A stretch of DNA of 64,000 bases. It comes from Serinicoccus profundi. Lineage in GTDB: Bacteria > Actinomycetota > Actinomycetes > Actinomycetales > Dermatophilaceae. The stretch spans positions 1,922,001 to 1,986,000 of the forward strand of contig NZ_CP042862.1 of NCBI RefSeq assembly GCF_008001015.1. Direction: 5' to 3'. Positions 9,191 to 20,169 of the stretch are shown in pieces (the stretch's first letter is position 1; every line of letters begins with the position of its first letter). The translations under genes and the position numbers were made by a program. The notes beneath the pieces were generated by a model. That model searched no databases. It had not been told where the DNA came from and worked only from the letters and a program-made list of their open reading frames with translations.

Positions 9191-9547
9191 TCATCCTGCC
9201 GCATGGGGCAGGTCGCGCGTCGCCCGGGCGTAGTCGTGTCCGAGCTGCTCCAGGTCGGCCCGGTAGGTCGCGATCCGGCACCCCGGTGCACCGGGGCGCA
9301 GCTCGATGCCTTCCTCGCGCCAGTGGGGGCGGGCGCGGGCCAGCACCTCGACGGGCAGGTCGCCCTGGGCGTTGGTCACCCGCCACCACGTGACGTTGCT
9401 CCCCCAGTGGCGCATGATCGAGCCGACCTGGCGGGGGCCGATGCCGACCACGGCGGCGACGTCGCCGTAGCTCACGACCCGCCCGGGTGGCACTTGCTCC
9501 ACCGCGCGCAACACCTTCTCGACGACCACCTCGTCCACGCGCCGCAC
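9191..9547 (-). CDS. Alkyltransferase-like protein (MGMT fold without the acceptor cysteine)
   Basis: A small protein of 118 residues with the winged-helix DNA-binding half of O6-alkylguanine transferases (VVSYGDVAAVVGIGPRQVGSIMRHW). At the position of the reactive PCHR motif it has T-W-W-R (residues 53-56), so it cannot accept an alkyl group. Such ATL proteins bind O6-alkylguanine and hand the lesion to nucleotide excision repair. The GTG at 9547 or one at 9538 may be the start. The gene ends four bases before glnA2 and may share its transcript. Confidence 0.85.
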   Translation of the reverse strand: MRRVDEVVVEKVLRAVEQVPPGRVVSYGDVAAVVGIGPRQVGSIMRHWGSNVTWWRVTNAQGDLPVEVLARARPHWREEGIELRPGAPGCRIATYRADLEQLGHDYARATRDLPHAAG

Positions 9548-9591
9548 GCTACCCGCCGGGTCTGACGGGGACGAGGCATACCCTGGGCGGC

Positions 9592-10593
9592 ATGAGCGAA
9601 CTCACCGTCGGGTATGCCGCGATGCTGGAGCAGTTCCACCCCTCCGAGGCGGTGGCGCTCACCGCGGCGGCGGAGGAGCACGGCTTCTCCGGGTGCATGG
9701 CGGCCGACCACTTCGCCCCGTGGGTGCCGCACCAGGGGCAGTCGGCCTTCGTGTGGAACGTCCTCACCGCCGTCGGCGAACGCACCACCGGTGACCTCGG
9801 CCCGGGTGTCGTGTGCCCGAGCTTCCGGTGGCACCCCGCCGTCGTGGCGCAGGCCGCCGCCACCCTCGAGGCGATGTACCCCGGGCGCACCTGGCTCGGC
9901 GTCGGCGCCGGGGAGGCGCTCAACGAGCACGTCCTCGGCGGCTACTGGCCGGAGGCGGGCGAGCGCTCGCGCCGGATGTTCGAGGCGGTCGAGCTCATCA
10001 CCCAGCTCTTCACGGCCTCCGCCGCCGGCAAGGACACGAAGTTCGCCGGCGAGTTCTTCCGGATGGAGACCACCCGGCTGTGGACGATGCCCGAGACCGC
10101 GCCGGAGATCCTCGTCGCCACCGCCGGGCCGATCAACGCGCGCAAGACCGGGCAGCTCGCCGACGGCATCATCACCGTGGGCGCACCGCCGGAGAAGATC
10201 GAGATGCTGCTCGGCAAGTTCGCCGACGGTGCCCGTCAGGCGGGCAAGGACCCCGACACCATGCCCAAGGTCCTCCAGCTGCACCTGTCGTGGGCGCCGA
10301 CCGACGAGGAGGCGCTGGCCAACGCGATGACCGAGTGGCCCAACGGCGGGATGAAGTTCGGCAAGGCCGACATCCGCAGCCCGCACGACTTCGCGGCGAT
10401 GGCCCAGCTCGTGCGGCCCGAGGACTTCGAGGGCCGGATGGTCATCTCCTCCGACCCCGACGTGCACCGGGCGCACATCCAGAGCCTGCTCGACCTCGGC
10501 TTCGACCGGGTCTACCTCCACAACGTCGGCAGGAACCAGCAGGAGTGGCTCGAGGTCTTCGGGCGCGAGGTGCTGCCCGCGCTGCACCGCTGA
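9592..10593 (+). CDS. F420-dependent LLM-class oxidoreductase (glucose-6-phosphate dehydrogenase-like family)
   Basis: A 333-residue luciferase-like TIM barrel. The pattern EEHGFSGCMAADHFAPW, PGRTWLGVGAGEALNEHVLGGYWPEAGERSRRMFEAVELI and APEILVATAGPINARKTG fits the F420-dependent oxidoreductase branch related to Fgd. Members transfer hydride between F420 and a sugar phosphate or other small molecule, and the substrate cannot be read from the sequence. The ATG at 9592 gives the usual family start (SELTVGYAAMLEQF). It is transcribed divergently from the ATL gene, with only 44 bases between the two starts. Confidence 0.87.
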   Translation: MSELTVGYAAMLEQFHPSEAVALTAAAEEHGFSGCMAADHFAPWVPHQGQSAFVWNVLTAVGERTTGDLGPGVVCPSFRWHPAVVAQAAATLEAMYPGRTWLGVGAGEALNEHVLGGYWPEAGERSRRMFEAVELITQLFTASAAGKDTKFAGEFFRMETTRLWTMPETAPEILVATAGPINARKTGQLADGIITVGAPPEKIEMLLGKFADGARQAGKDPDTMPKVLQLHLSWAPTDEEALANAMTEWPNGGMKFGKADIRSPHDFAAMAQLVRPEDFEGRMVISSDPDVHRAHIQSLLDLGFDRVYLHNVGRNQQEWLEVFGREVLPALHR

Positions 10594-10615
10594 GGGCGGC
10601 CCCGGCGTCGGGGCC

Positions 10616-10825
10616 TCAGTCCTTGTCGTTGAGCGGGTTGTTGTCCCAGTTGTCCTCGTCCTGCTCCTGCTCGTCCCACCGCTTGGTCTTCTCGCGGGCG
10701 ATCTCCAGGGCGCGGGTCGCCTCGTCGGCGCTGCCGTAGGGCCCCAGCAGGTCCGCGGAGCGAGCGCGCTGCTCGTCGATCTCGGACTCCACCTGACCGG
10801 TCTTCGTGTTGTACCAGTACTGCAT
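10616..10825 (-). CDS. Small actinobacterial protein beside map ([10 protein letters not shown] family)
   Basis: A highly charged protein of 69 residues starting [20 protein letters not shown] and ending in an acidic tail. Very similar short proteins, sometimes annotated as SPOR-like, occur next to methionine aminopeptidase genes in actinobacteria. The ATG at 10825 is preferred over an upstream start because it produces the family N-terminus. It is divergent from map. Function is unknown. Confidence 0.75.
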   Translation of the reverse strand: MQYWYNTKTGQVESEIDEQRARSADLLGPYGSADEATRALEIAREKTKRWDEQEQDEDNWDNNPLNDKD

Positions 10826-10890
10826 CAGCACACCTCTCGGCTCGTCGCACACGTGCCGCCGGTCCGTCGGCGGCACCTAGACTGGAGCCT

Positions 10891-11751
10891 ATGCCCACGC
10901 TCACCCCGATCGCCCCAGGACGCGTCAGCCCCCGTCGGCCGGTGCCGGCCTCCATCGCCCGGCCGGAGTACGTCGACCGCCCCTCCCCGAAGCCGTTCCG
11001 TGGCTCGGAGGTCAAGGACGCCCAGACCATCGAGGCCATGCGTGCGGCCGGGCGGCTCGCCGCTCAGGCACTGGCCCTGTGCGGGGAGATGGTGCGCCCC
11101 GGCGTGACCACGGACGAGATCGACCGGGTCGGGCACGAGTTCCTGCTCGATCACGGCGCCTACCCCTCGACGCTGGGCTACCGGGGCTTCCCCAAGTCGT
11201 TGTGCACCTCGATCAACGAGGTCATCTGCCACGGCATCCCCGACGACCGGGAGCTGCGCGAGGGTGACATCTGCAACATCGACATCACGGCATACCTCGG
11301 CGGTGTCCACGGCGACAACAACGCGACCTTCCTCGTCGGCGAGGTCGACGAGCAGACGCGGCTGCTCGTGGAGCGCACCGAGGAGGCGCTGGCGCGCGCC
11401 ATCCGCGCCACCCGCCCGGGGCGCGAGATCAACGTCATCGGCCGGGTCATCGAGAGCTACGCCAGCCGGTTCGGGTATGGCGTGGTGCGCGACTACACCG
11501 GGCACGGGGTCGGCGAGGCCTTCCACTCCGGCCTGGTCGTCCCGCACTACGACGCGGCCCCGGACTACTCGACGATCATCGAGCCCGGGATGACCTTCAC
11601 CATCGAGCCCATGCTCAACCTCGGCACGCCGGACTGGACCGAGTGGGACGACGGCTGGACGGTGCTCACCGCGGACGGCCGCCCCTCGGCGCAGTTCGAG
11701 CACACCCTGCTCATCACCGACGACGGCGCCGAGATCCTCACCCTCCCCTGA
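10891..11751 (+). CDS. map: Methionine aminopeptidase, type I with N-terminal extension
   Basis: Removes the initiator methionine from nascent proteins. The 286-residue protein has an approximately 40-residue proline-rich N-terminal extension typical of actinobacterial MetAP-1c. The pita-bread catalytic domain follows, with metal ligands D131 (NIDIT), D142 (GDNN), H205 (GHGVGE), E239 (TIEPM) and E270 (QFEHT). Substrate-binding His114 lies in VICHGIPD. All ligands are intact. Polyphosphate glucokinase follows on the same strand after 69 bases. Confidence 0.96.
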   Translation: MPTLTPIAPGRVSPRRPVPASIARPEYVDRPSPKPFRGSEVKDAQTIEAMRAAGRLAAQALALCGEMVRPGVTTDEIDRVGHEFLLDHGAYPSTLGYRGFPKSLCTSINEVICHGIPDDRELREGDICNIDITAYLGGVHGDNNATFLVGEVDEQTRLLVERTEEALARAIRATRPGREINVIGRVIESYASRFGYGVVRDYTGHGVGEAFHSGLVVPHYDAAPDYSTIIEPGMTFTIEPMLNLGTPDWTEWDDGWTVLTADGRPSAQFEHTLLITDDGAEILTLP

Positions 11752-11820
11752 CCCCTCGCCCGCCGTCCTGCGGTGAGGCACGGCATACTCGGTCCAGCGA
11801 GTCAGCGGAAAGGACCAGTC

Positions 11821-12579
11821 ATGGCGAAGAAGCACGTGCTCGGGATCGACATCGGGGGCAGCGGCATCAAAGGCGCGCCGGTTGACCTCGACAAGGGGGA
11901 GTTCGCCACGGAGCGCGAGCGCATCCCCACGCCGGAGGAGTCGACGCCGGAGGCCGTCGCCGAGGTGGTCGCCCAGATCGTCGAGCACTTCGGGGGCGAC
12001 ATCGCCAAGGGCTCCCCCATCGGGATCACCGTGCCGGCCGTCGTCCACCACGGCGTGGTGCGCACGGCCGCCAACATCGACCCGTCGTGGATCGGCACCG
12101 ACGCCGACACGCTGTTCACCGAGCGGGTGGGCCGCTCGGTGCACGTCATGAATGACGCCGACGCCGCCGGTGTCGCCGAGATGCACTACGGCGCGGGGCG
12201 GGGCAACGAGGGCGTCGTGCTCCTCACCACGCTGGGCACCGGCATCGGGACCGCGATGTTCATGGGCGGCGAGCTGCTGCCCAACACCGAGCTGGGTCAC
12301 CTCGAGATCGACGGTCACGACGCGGAGACCCGCGCCGCGAGCAGCGCCCGGGAGCGCGAGGAGCTGTCGTGGGAGGACTGGGCCGAACGGCTGCAGCGCT
12401 ACTACTCCCACGTCGAGGACCTCCTGTGGCCCGACCTCATCATCGTGGGCGGAGGCGTCTCCAAGAAGGCGGAGAAGTTCCTGCCCCTGCTGCACACCCG
12501 CGCGCCCATCGTCCCCGCCCAGCTCAAGAACGACGCCGGGATCATCGGCGCCGCCTGGCAGGCCCAGCACCTAGGCTGA
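11821..12579 (+). CDS. ppgK: Polyphosphate glucokinase
   Basis: A ROK-family kinase of 252 residues that phosphorylates glucose using inorganic polyphosphate (and usually ATP). The start [22 protein letters not shown] holds the phosphate-1 loop. [18 protein letters not shown] carries the catalytic Asp, [15 protein letters not shown] the phosphate-2 loop and [14 protein letters not shown] the adenosine motif. The length matches mycobacterial PpgK. GGAAAGGA at 11808-11815 is a good ribosome site for the ATG at 11821. Confidence 0.95.
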   Translation: MAKKHVLGIDIGGSGIKGAPVDLDKGEFATERERIPTPEESTPEAVAEVVAQIVEHFGGDIAKGSPIGITVPAVVHHGVVRTAANIDPSWIGTDADTLFTERVGRSVHVMNDADAAGVAEMHYGAGRGNEGVVLLTTLGTGIGTAMFMGGELLPNTELGHLEIDGHDAETRAASSAREREELSWEDWAERLQRYYSHVEDLLWPDLIIVGGGVSKKAEKFLPLLHTRAPIVPAQLKNDAGIIGAAWQAQHLG

Positions 12580-12651
12580 CGAGGCAACCCGGGGGTGAGT
12601 GCCCGCCGGGAGTCAGGCCATCTCTCAGCCCCTTCGTCATCCTTCGGCCGC

Positions 12652-12695
12652 CAAGTCATGTGTCAGCCCCCTCGAGGGGGCTGACACATGACTTG
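12652..12695. repeat. Perfect 44-bp palindrome
   Basis: Every base pairs about the centre CTCGAG, with arms containing GTCATGTGTCAGCC. It lies 72 bases after ppgK and 125 before the DUF559-like gene. It could terminate ppgK transcription, but its arm motif recurs in altered form on the far side of that gene (13807-13846). It therefore looks like part of a repeat family rather than a simple terminator. Confidence 0.85.
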
Positions 12696-12727
12696 CCGGA
12701 CGACAGTGCCGGCTGGATCTGACCTCG

Positions 12728-12740
12728 CGGACGACAGTGC
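12728..12740 (+). repeat. Left 13-bp inverted repeat flanking DUF559-like gene
   Basis: GCGGACGACAGTG here is the exact reverse complement of 13792-13804 on the other side of the gene. Similarity continues inwards with CGCCGG after a three-base gap in one copy. A further direct copy of CGGACGACAGTG lies at 12697-12708. Confidence 0.75.
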
Positions 12741-12820
12741 GCCGGCCCGCGCCGGGCTTTGTCCACAGGCAGGGGGGATGAGCCCGGCAGCGCGTGCCCC
12801 AGGCGTGGCAGCGTGGCTCC

Positions 12821-13774
12821 ATGAACCCGGCTCTCGAGGGCTTCCTCCGTACCCATCACTTCGGCATCACGACCGCTGAGGCCGCCCGGATCGGCATCAA
12901 CCGGGAGGTCCTGCGCCTCCTCGTCCAGCGCAAGATCCTCACGCGCGTGGCCCGAGGCGTCTACGTCCAGACGAGTGCTCTGGAGCAGGCCGCTCATGCC
13001 GCCGACCGGCACGTCCTCCGGGCTCGGCCCCTGCTGAGGAGCCGCCCGGCGGACTGGGCGGCCAGTCACCTCACCGCAACCCTGCTCTGGGACCTGCCCG
13101 TCCCCGAGGTCGACCTCGCCCGGCTGCACGTCTGCCACGCCCAGCCGGTCGGCACCTCGCGCCGACGCGCGGCATACACGGTGCACCTCTGCCCCGGCAG
13201 CGAGCGCATCGTCGTCCACGAGGGCCTCCGGGTCGTGGCTCCGGCGACCGCGCTCGTGGGCACGGCCATGAAGGTGGCCACGGGCCCCGCGGTCGCGGCG
13301 ATCGACGCCGGCCTGCAGCGTCGTCAGGTGACCCGGGCCGAGCTGGAGGCCGAGCTGGACCGGGCCGCACGCGTGCCGCAGGTCGTGGCGGCCAGGCTGG
13401 CCATGGGGCGCGCCGACGGGCGCAGCGAGTCGCCGGGCGAGTCGCTGTTGCGCCTCATCCTCGTGGACCTAGGGCTCACGGTCATCCCGCAGTACCCCGT
13501 GCGCGACGGCGATGTCGTCATCGCCCGGGTCGACTTCTACCTGCCCGAGCTCGGCGTGGTCCTCGAGTTCGACGGTCGGCTGAAGTACGACGGCCATGAG
13601 GGGCGGGACGCCCTCGTGGCCGAGAAGATCCGGGAGGACCGCATCCGCTCGCTCGGCTACGGCGTGGGTCGGCTCACCTGGGGCTCCCTGCGTCAGCCGG
13701 TCGCGGTCTCGCGGGTGGTGGCCGACGCGGCCCGCGCCGCACGCCCGCACGTCATCGTCGCCAGGGCCTCGTGA
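12821..13774 (+). CDS. AbiEi-like N-terminus plus DUF559 (Vsr-like endonuclease fold) protein
   Basis: A 317-residue protein of the actinobacterial family annotated as type IV toxin-antitoxin AbiEi N-terminal domain plus DUF559. The N-terminus (about 1-60) is a winged-helix-like start (FGITTAEAARIGINREVLRLLVQ, then RVARGVYV). The C-terminus (about 225-317) carries the restriction-endonuclease-like core, with ARVDFYLPELGVVLEFDG as the D...ExD-type centre. The ATG at 12821 fits the family start. No partner toxin gene is adjacent. The gene stands alone between palindromic repeats and matching inverted repeats, suggesting a mobile or selfish unit. Nuclease activity is inferred from fold only. Confidence 0.75.
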   Translation: MNPALEGFLRTHHFGITTAEAARIGINREVLRLLVQRKILTRVARGVYVQTSALEQAAHAADRHVLRARPLLRSRPADWAASHLTATLLWDLPVPEVDLARLHVCHAQPVGTSRRRAAYTVHLCPGSERIVVHEGLRVVAPATALVGTAMKVATGPAVAAIDAGLQRRQVTRAELEAELDRAARVPQVVAARLAMGRADGRSESPGESLLRLILVDLGLTVIPQYPVRDGDVVIARVDFYLPELGVVLEFDGRLKYDGHEGRDALVAEKIREDRIRSLGYGVGRLTWGSLRQPVAVSRVVADAARAARPHVIVARAS

Positions 13775-13791
13775 CCGGCGGACCGGCGCCC

Positions 13792-13804
13792 CACTGTCGT
13801 CCGC
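13792..13804 (-). repeat. Right 13-bp inverted repeat flanking DUF559-like gene
   Basis: CACTGTCGTCCGC is the exact reverse complement of 12728-12740. It is immediately followed by a related imperfect hairpin and another copy of the GGACGACAG motif. Confidence 0.75.
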
Positions 13805-13806
13805 CA

Positions 13807-13846
13807 GGTCATGTGTCGTCCGCCTCGAACCGGACGACAGATGACC
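13807..13846. repeat. Imperfect hairpin of the GTCATSTGTC family
   Basis: Two 16-base arms match at 15 positions around an 8-base loop: GGTCATGTGTCGTCCG against the complement of CGGACGACAGATGACC. A third half-copy, GGACGACAGATGAC, follows at 13851-13864. The left palindrome at 12652-12695 shares the GTCATGTGTC part. Confidence 0.8.
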
Positions 13847-13885
13847 ACGGGGACGACAGATGACGGGGCGGCTGAGAGTCAAGCG

Positions 13886-13906
13886 CGAGGTATGCCGTGG
13901 GCGCCC
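13886..13906 (+). repeat. 21-bp direct repeat, copy 1 (second copy 13937-13957)
   Basis: The same 21 bases, starting CGAGGTATGCCGTGGGC, occur again 51 bases downstream. The second copy lies inside the last codons of the guaB1 gene and the first just beyond its stop. Both contain the GTATGCC word that is frequent in this chromosome. A small duplication of the gene end is the simplest explanation. Confidence 0.8.
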
Positions 13907-13930
13907 GGGAGCTGCGTCACCCGGCAGGCC

Positions 13931-16098
<2,168 letters not shown>

Positions 16099-16114
16099 GC
16101 GGGACGCGCCCGGG

Positions 16115-17233
16115 TCAGCCGATGCCGGCCGCGCCGAAGGCGAGGCCGAGCAGGTAGGTCGCGATCGCCGCGCCATACCCGATGAGCAGCTGCCGCACAC
16201 CGCGCCCTAGGGGCGAGGCACCCGAGAGCACACCCACGACGCCACCGGTGACCAGGAGCGCCAGACCCACCAGCAGCATGGCGAGGCCGGCCGCCGCGAG
16301 CCCGGTCATGCCGAAGAGGTAGGGCAGCACGGGGATGAGCGCGCCCGAGGCGAAGAAGCCGAAGCTGGACACGGCAGCGCCCCACGGGTTGAGCACGGCA
16401 TCCTGCTCGTCGGCCTCGGTGGCCGCTGCCGGCACGGCGTCGTCCGGCGCCGTCCCGGCCTGCTGCACCTGACCGAGCACGTCGGCCGCGCGCGCCCGGG
16501 CGTGGTCCTTGTCCATCCCCCGGGCGCGGTAGACCAGCTCCAGCTCATTGGTCTGCAGGTCGAGGTCGCCCAGGGCATCGCGGGTGCCGTGCGCGGGCTG
16601 GGAGGCGGCGAGCAGCTCTCGCGCCGAGCGCACCGAGATGTACTCCCCCGCGCCCATCGACAGCGCACCCGCCAGGAGACCCGCCATACCCGCTGCGAGC
16701 ACGACGGCGGCCGAGACGCCGGTGCCGGCCATCCCCATGATGAGCGCGAGGTTGGAGACCAGACCGTCGTTGGCGCCGAAGACCGCGGCCCGGAAGTTGC
16801 CCGACAGCTGCAGCCGGCCCCGGGCCGCCAAGCCGCGCAGCACCTCCTCGTGCACCTGCTCGTCGGCGGCCATCGAGGAGGCGGCGTCGCGCTCGTCGGC
16901 ATACTGGTTGTCGGACTTGGAGCGCTGGAGCAGCGCCAGCACGAAGACCAACCCGAAGCGGCGCGCGAGCCAGGTCTGCACCCGGTGGCCGAGGGTGGCG
17001 CGCGGCGCGGGCTCGGCCCGCTCCCCCAGGAGCTGCACCCAGTGCTGCGCGTGCCGCTCCTCGGCCTGGGCCAGGGAGAGCAGGATCGACTGCTCCTCAC
17101 CCTGCCGCCGCGCGGCGAGATCGCGGAAGGCGCGGATGTTGGCGTGCTCGTCGGCGAGGTGGCGTCGCCACCGCCGGACGTCGGTCGGCGCAGGATGCTG
17201 GGGAGTCACGTAGAGCCATGGTACGTGACCCAT
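16115..17233 (-). CDS. VIT1/CCC1-family iron/manganese transporter with ferritin-like N-terminus
   Basis: A 372-residue membrane protein. An N-terminal rubrerythrin/ferritin-like helical domain (about residues 20-150) contains E/H-rich helices (DEHANIRAF, EEQSILLSLAQAEERHAQHW). It is joined to a VIT1 domain with FGANDGLVSNLALIMGMAGTG and about five hydrophobic segments. Such proteins move ferrous iron or manganese across the membrane and relieve metal stress. The ATG at 17233 is chosen because nothing further upstream continues the family. RNase P RNA is divergent, 58 bases away. Confidence 0.87.
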   Translation of the reverse strand: MGHVPWLYVTPQHPAPTDVRRWRRHLADEHANIRAFRDLAARRQGEEQSILLSLAQAEERHAQHWVQLLGERAEPAPRATLGHRVQTWLARRFGLVFVLALLQRSKSDNQYADERDAASSMAADEQVHEEVLRGLAARGRLQLSGNFRAAVFGANDGLVSNLALIMGMAGTGVSAAVVLAAGMAGLLAGALSMGAGEYISVRSARELLAASQPAHGTRDALGDLDLQTNELELVYRARGMDKDHARARAADVLGQVQQAGTAPDDAVPAAATEADEQDAVLNPWGAAVSSFGFFASGALIPVLPYLFGMTGLAAAGLAMLLVGLALLVTGGVVGVLSGASPLGRGVRQLLIGYGAAIATYLLGLAFGAAGIG

Positions 17234-17291
17234 CACCGATCCCTGTCCCGGGAGGCAGGGAGCGGGACGGGGTCGCGGTAGGATCACCCGC

Positions 17292-17685
17292 GTGGATGAG
17301 TCGGCCAGGCGGCCGCGTCGGGCGCCCCTCGGGGTGACCCGCCGAGGAACGTCCGGGCTCCACAGGGCAAGGTGATGGCTAACGGCCACCCGGGGTGACC
17401 CGCGGGACAGTGCCACAGAAAACAGACCGCCCGCCGCCTCGGCGGTGGGTCAGGGTGAAACGGTGGTGTAAGAGACCACCAGCACGCCAGGTGACTGGCG
17501 TGGCTCGGTAAACCCCACCTGGAGCAAGACCAGATATGTGCGTGTCCGAGGGCGGCCCGCCCGAGCGCACGGGTAGGTCGCTGGAGGTATGCGGCAACGC
17601 ATGCCGTAGATGGATGGTCGCCACCCTCGCAGTGCCGGTGACGGCGCGAGGGGACAGAACCCGGCGTACCGGCCGGCTCATCCAC
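17292..17685 (+). ncRNA. rnpB: RNase P RNA, bacterial type A
   Basis: The catalytic RNA that matures tRNA 5' ends. The conserved core words are present in order: GAGGAACGTCCGGGCTCCA, ACAGAAAACAGACCGCC, GGGTGAAACGGTGGTGTAAGA and GGTAAACCCCACC. GACAGAACCCGGCGTACCGG follows near the 3' end. The 5' GTGGATGAG pairs with the 3' CTCATCCAC to close helix P1 and sets both ends. Open frames on either strand in this stretch are spurious. A short hairpin at 17683-17698 may terminate it. Confidence 0.96.
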
Positions 17686-17761
17686 CCCTCCGGGGGTGAG
17701 CCCCGCGCACGACCTCATCCCCCGCTCGGGCGTGAGGTCCAGCGTCGCGCGGGTGTCTGGC

Positions 17762-18655
17762 TCAGACGGAAGTCTGCTCCAGCAGCCGCTCGAGGGTGCG
17801 GGCGACGCCGTCCTCGTCGTTGCTCGGCACCACCTCGTCGGCGAGCGCCAGGACCTCCGCGTGCGCGTTGGCCACGGCGTGGGCGCGGCCGGCCCACGCC
17901 AGCATCGGGAGGTCGTTGAGCATGTCGCCGAAGGCCCACACCTCCTCCGGTGAGACCGGCTCCGGCTGCTCGGCGCACCAGGTCGACAGCGCCAGCGCCT
18001 TGGTGACCCCGCGGCCGGTGACCTCCCCCATCTGGATCGCGCCGGAGTTGGCGACCTCGGCCCGCTCCCCCACGACCTCGGCCACCCGCGCGCTGATCTG
18101 CTCGGTGCTCCAATCGAGGTGGCGGACGAGGATCTTGCCGGCCGGCTCCTGCGCCAGGTCCTCGAGCCCACCCACGAGCCACTGACCGTCGGCCCGGTCG
18201 TCGGCGCGATGGAAGTGCGGCTCCCGTGCGAAGCCGCGCAACGACTCGGTGGCCAGCGCGGCCTGCGGCATGGCCGCCTTGAGGTCGATCAGCAGCTGCC
18301 CCACCAGGTCGGCGCTCATCAGCCGGTGCGACACGATCTCGCGCCGGGCGATGTCGTAGGTGAAGGCGCCGTTGCCGCACAGGGCCAGCGCCTCGACGCC
18401 CAGGTCGGCCAGCTCGTCCATCCAGCGCGGCGGGCGCGCCGTCACCAGGACGACCGTGACTCCGGCTGCGGCGCAGCGTGCCAGGACATCACGGGTGTAG
18501 GCGGAGACTGTGCCGTCGGTGCGCAGCAGGGTCCCGTCGCAGTCGGAGGCGACGACGCGACGGGGCGTCCTGGCCGCGCGGCCCCGAAGGGCTTCCCGGG
18601 ACGATCCCCAGGGCGTGTCACCCTCCCCGGAGCCGCGCGCACCGACCGAGGTCAC
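17762..18655 (-). CDS. HAD-superfamily Cof-type phosphatase
   Basis: A 297-residue HAD IIB hydrolase. Motif I is SDCDGTLLRTDGTVS. Motif II lies in VVLVTARPPR, the Lys of motif III in TGRGVTKALAL, and motif IV is FGDMLNDLPML. The catalytic aspartates are intact. Substrates are probably phosphorylated sugars or cofactors. The first roughly 35 residues are a low-complexity extension. The GTG at 18655 overlaps the stop of the RNB nuclease gene (GTGA), which supports this start and co-transcription. Confidence 0.87.
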   Translation of the reverse strand: MTSVGARGSGEGDTPWGSSREALRGRAARTPRRVVASDCDGTLLRTDGTVSAYTRDVLARCAAAGVTVVLVTARPPRWMDELADLGVEALALCGNGAFTYDIARREIVSHRLMSADLVGQLLIDLKAAMPQAALATESLRGFAREPHFHRADDRADGQWLVGGLEDLAQEPAGKILVRHLDWSTEQISARVAEVVGERAEVANSGAIQMGEVTGRGVTKALALSTWCAEQPEPVSPEEVWAFGDMLNDLPMLAWAGRAHAVANAHAEVLALADEVVPSNDEDGVARTLERLLEQTSV

Positions 18656-20121
18656 TGCTCGTCCCGACCCACGATCCGCAGGTCCACCTCGCCGGCCAGG
18701 ATGTCGGCCCGCTCCACCCGGACGGTGATGGCGCTGCCCAGCCGAGCGCTGCCCGTCGCGACATCGCTCACGGGCGGGTCCATCAGCTGGACCTGCACGC
18801 GGTCGCCGTCCACCCCGTCGACGACGACCGCCTCGAAGTCCTCCCCGACGCGGTCGCGCAGCACGGCCGCCTCGACGGCGGTCACGCAGGCGCGGTCGAC
18901 CGCCTTGGCGCGGCGCCCGGTCTCCTCCATGACGTCGGGGAGGTCGGGCAGGGCGGCGCGGGCCCAGTCGGGCACCTCCCGCCCCGCCGAGAGCGCCTCG
19001 CACACGGCGAGCCCGAATCGGTCGACCAGCCGACGCAGCGGTGCGGTCACGTGGGCGTAGGGAGCGGCGATCGCGGACTGCACCTGCTCGTCCTCCGGCG
19101 GCAGCTCGCCGTCGAAGGCGGTGTAGCCCGCCCCGCGGAAGAGGAAGGTCGCGGCGTTGACGATCGCCAGGTGACGGGTGTCCGTCCTGTCGAGGGTGCG
19201 GAGGAACTCGCCGTACGGCATACCCTCCGGCCACTGCGCACCCAACGCCTCGACCTCGCGGCGGAAGCGCGCCACCGCCCCCTCGGTGGGCTCGGGCATG
19301 GTGCGCAGGATGCCGACACCGCCGTCGAGCATGATCCGGGCCGCGACCATGCCGGTGAGCAGCGAGATCTGGGCGTTCCAGTCCTCGGCGGGCAGCAGGG
19401 GCCGCAGGCTCAGGGTGTAGTCGCAGCCGTCCTCCTCGGTGCCGACGCCGACCTCCTGCTCGGGCATCGGCAGGCTCGCCCCACCCCGGTCGATCTCGCG
19501 AGCGATCCGCAGCTCGCCGACCTCCTTGAGCAGCAGCAGGGCCTCCTCGGCGTCGCCACCGTCGATGAGCTCCTGCGCCTCGGTGTAGGTGTAGCGGCGG
19601 CGGGAGCGCACCATCGCGCGGTAGAGCTCGGCGGTCTCGCGCTCACCGTCGGCGGTGAGCCGGATGTCCCAGACGTAGGCGGGTCGGACGGCGTCCGGCA
19701 GCAGGCTCGCCGCCTCCTCGCTCAGGGCCGGCGGGTGCAGCGGCACACGGGTGTCGGGGCAGTAGATCGTCTGCCCGCGCAGCCGCGTCTCGGCGTCCAG
19801 CGCCCCGCCCTCGTGGAGGAACGCGGGGACGTCGGCGATGGCATACCGGACCCGGAAACCCGCACCGTCCCGGCTGATGTGCATCGCCTGGTCGAGGTCC
19901 ATCGAGCCCGGTGGGTCGATGGTGACGAACTCCACGTCGGTCTCGTCGCGCTCGGGCAGCTCGGGGTCGGCCACCGCCTGCTCGATCTCGGCGAGCGCGG
20001 CCTCGGGGAAGGCCTGCCGGACCTCGAGGTCGTCGCGGATCGTCTGGAAGGCCTGGGTCAGCAGCCGCCCCGTCTCGGAGGCCGAGGGGTCGCAGGCCAG
20101 GCTCGTTGCTCGCTCCACCAT
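18652..20121 (-). CDS. RNB-domain ribonuclease (RNase II/R family, actinobacterial type)
   Basis: A 489-residue 3'-5' exoribonuclease-like protein. The RNB domain begins at FVTIDPPGSMDLDQAMHI, whose Asp residues form the metal site. It continues through SYLMP-like motifs and ends at APYAHVTAPLRRLVDRFG, with the family arginines. The usual N-terminal cold-shock domains of RNase R are absent and only a short C-terminal beta region (about 430-489) is present. That is normal for the short actinobacterial RNB proteins. The ATG at 20121 or a GTG at 20130 may be the start. It is divergent from yaaA. Confidence 0.88.
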   Translation of the reverse strand: MVERATSLACDPSASETGRLLTQAFQTIRDDLEVRQAFPEAALAEIEQAVADPELPERDETDVEFVTIDPPGSMDLDQAMHISRDGAGFRVRYAIADVPAFLHEGGALDAETRLRGQTIYCPDTRVPLHPPALSEEAASLLPDAVRPAYVWDIRLTADGERETAELYRAMVRSRRRYTYTEAQELIDGGDAEEALLLLKEVGELRIAREIDRGGASLPMPEQEVGVGTEEDGCDYTLSLRPLLPAEDWNAQISLLTGMVAARIMLDGGVGILRTMPEPTEGAVARFRREVEALGAQWPEGMPYGEFLRTLDRTDTRHLAIVNAATFLFRGAGYTAFDGELPPEDEQVQSAIAAPYAHVTAPLRRLVDRFGLAVCEALSAGREVPDWARAALPDLPDVMEETGRRAKAVDRACVTAVEAAVLRDRVGEDFEAVVVDGVDGDRVQVQLMDPPVSDVATGSARLGSAITVRVERADILAGEVDLRIVGRDEQ

Positions 20122-20169
20122 GGCGCCCACCCTACGTGTCACGTCCGACACCTGCCCTACCCTGGCGCG

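Noticed and set aside
17284-18171. Open frames on both strands across 17284-17700 that could be called proteins
   Set aside because: The stretch is RNase P RNA with all conserved core words and a closing P1 helix; the frames have no family features.
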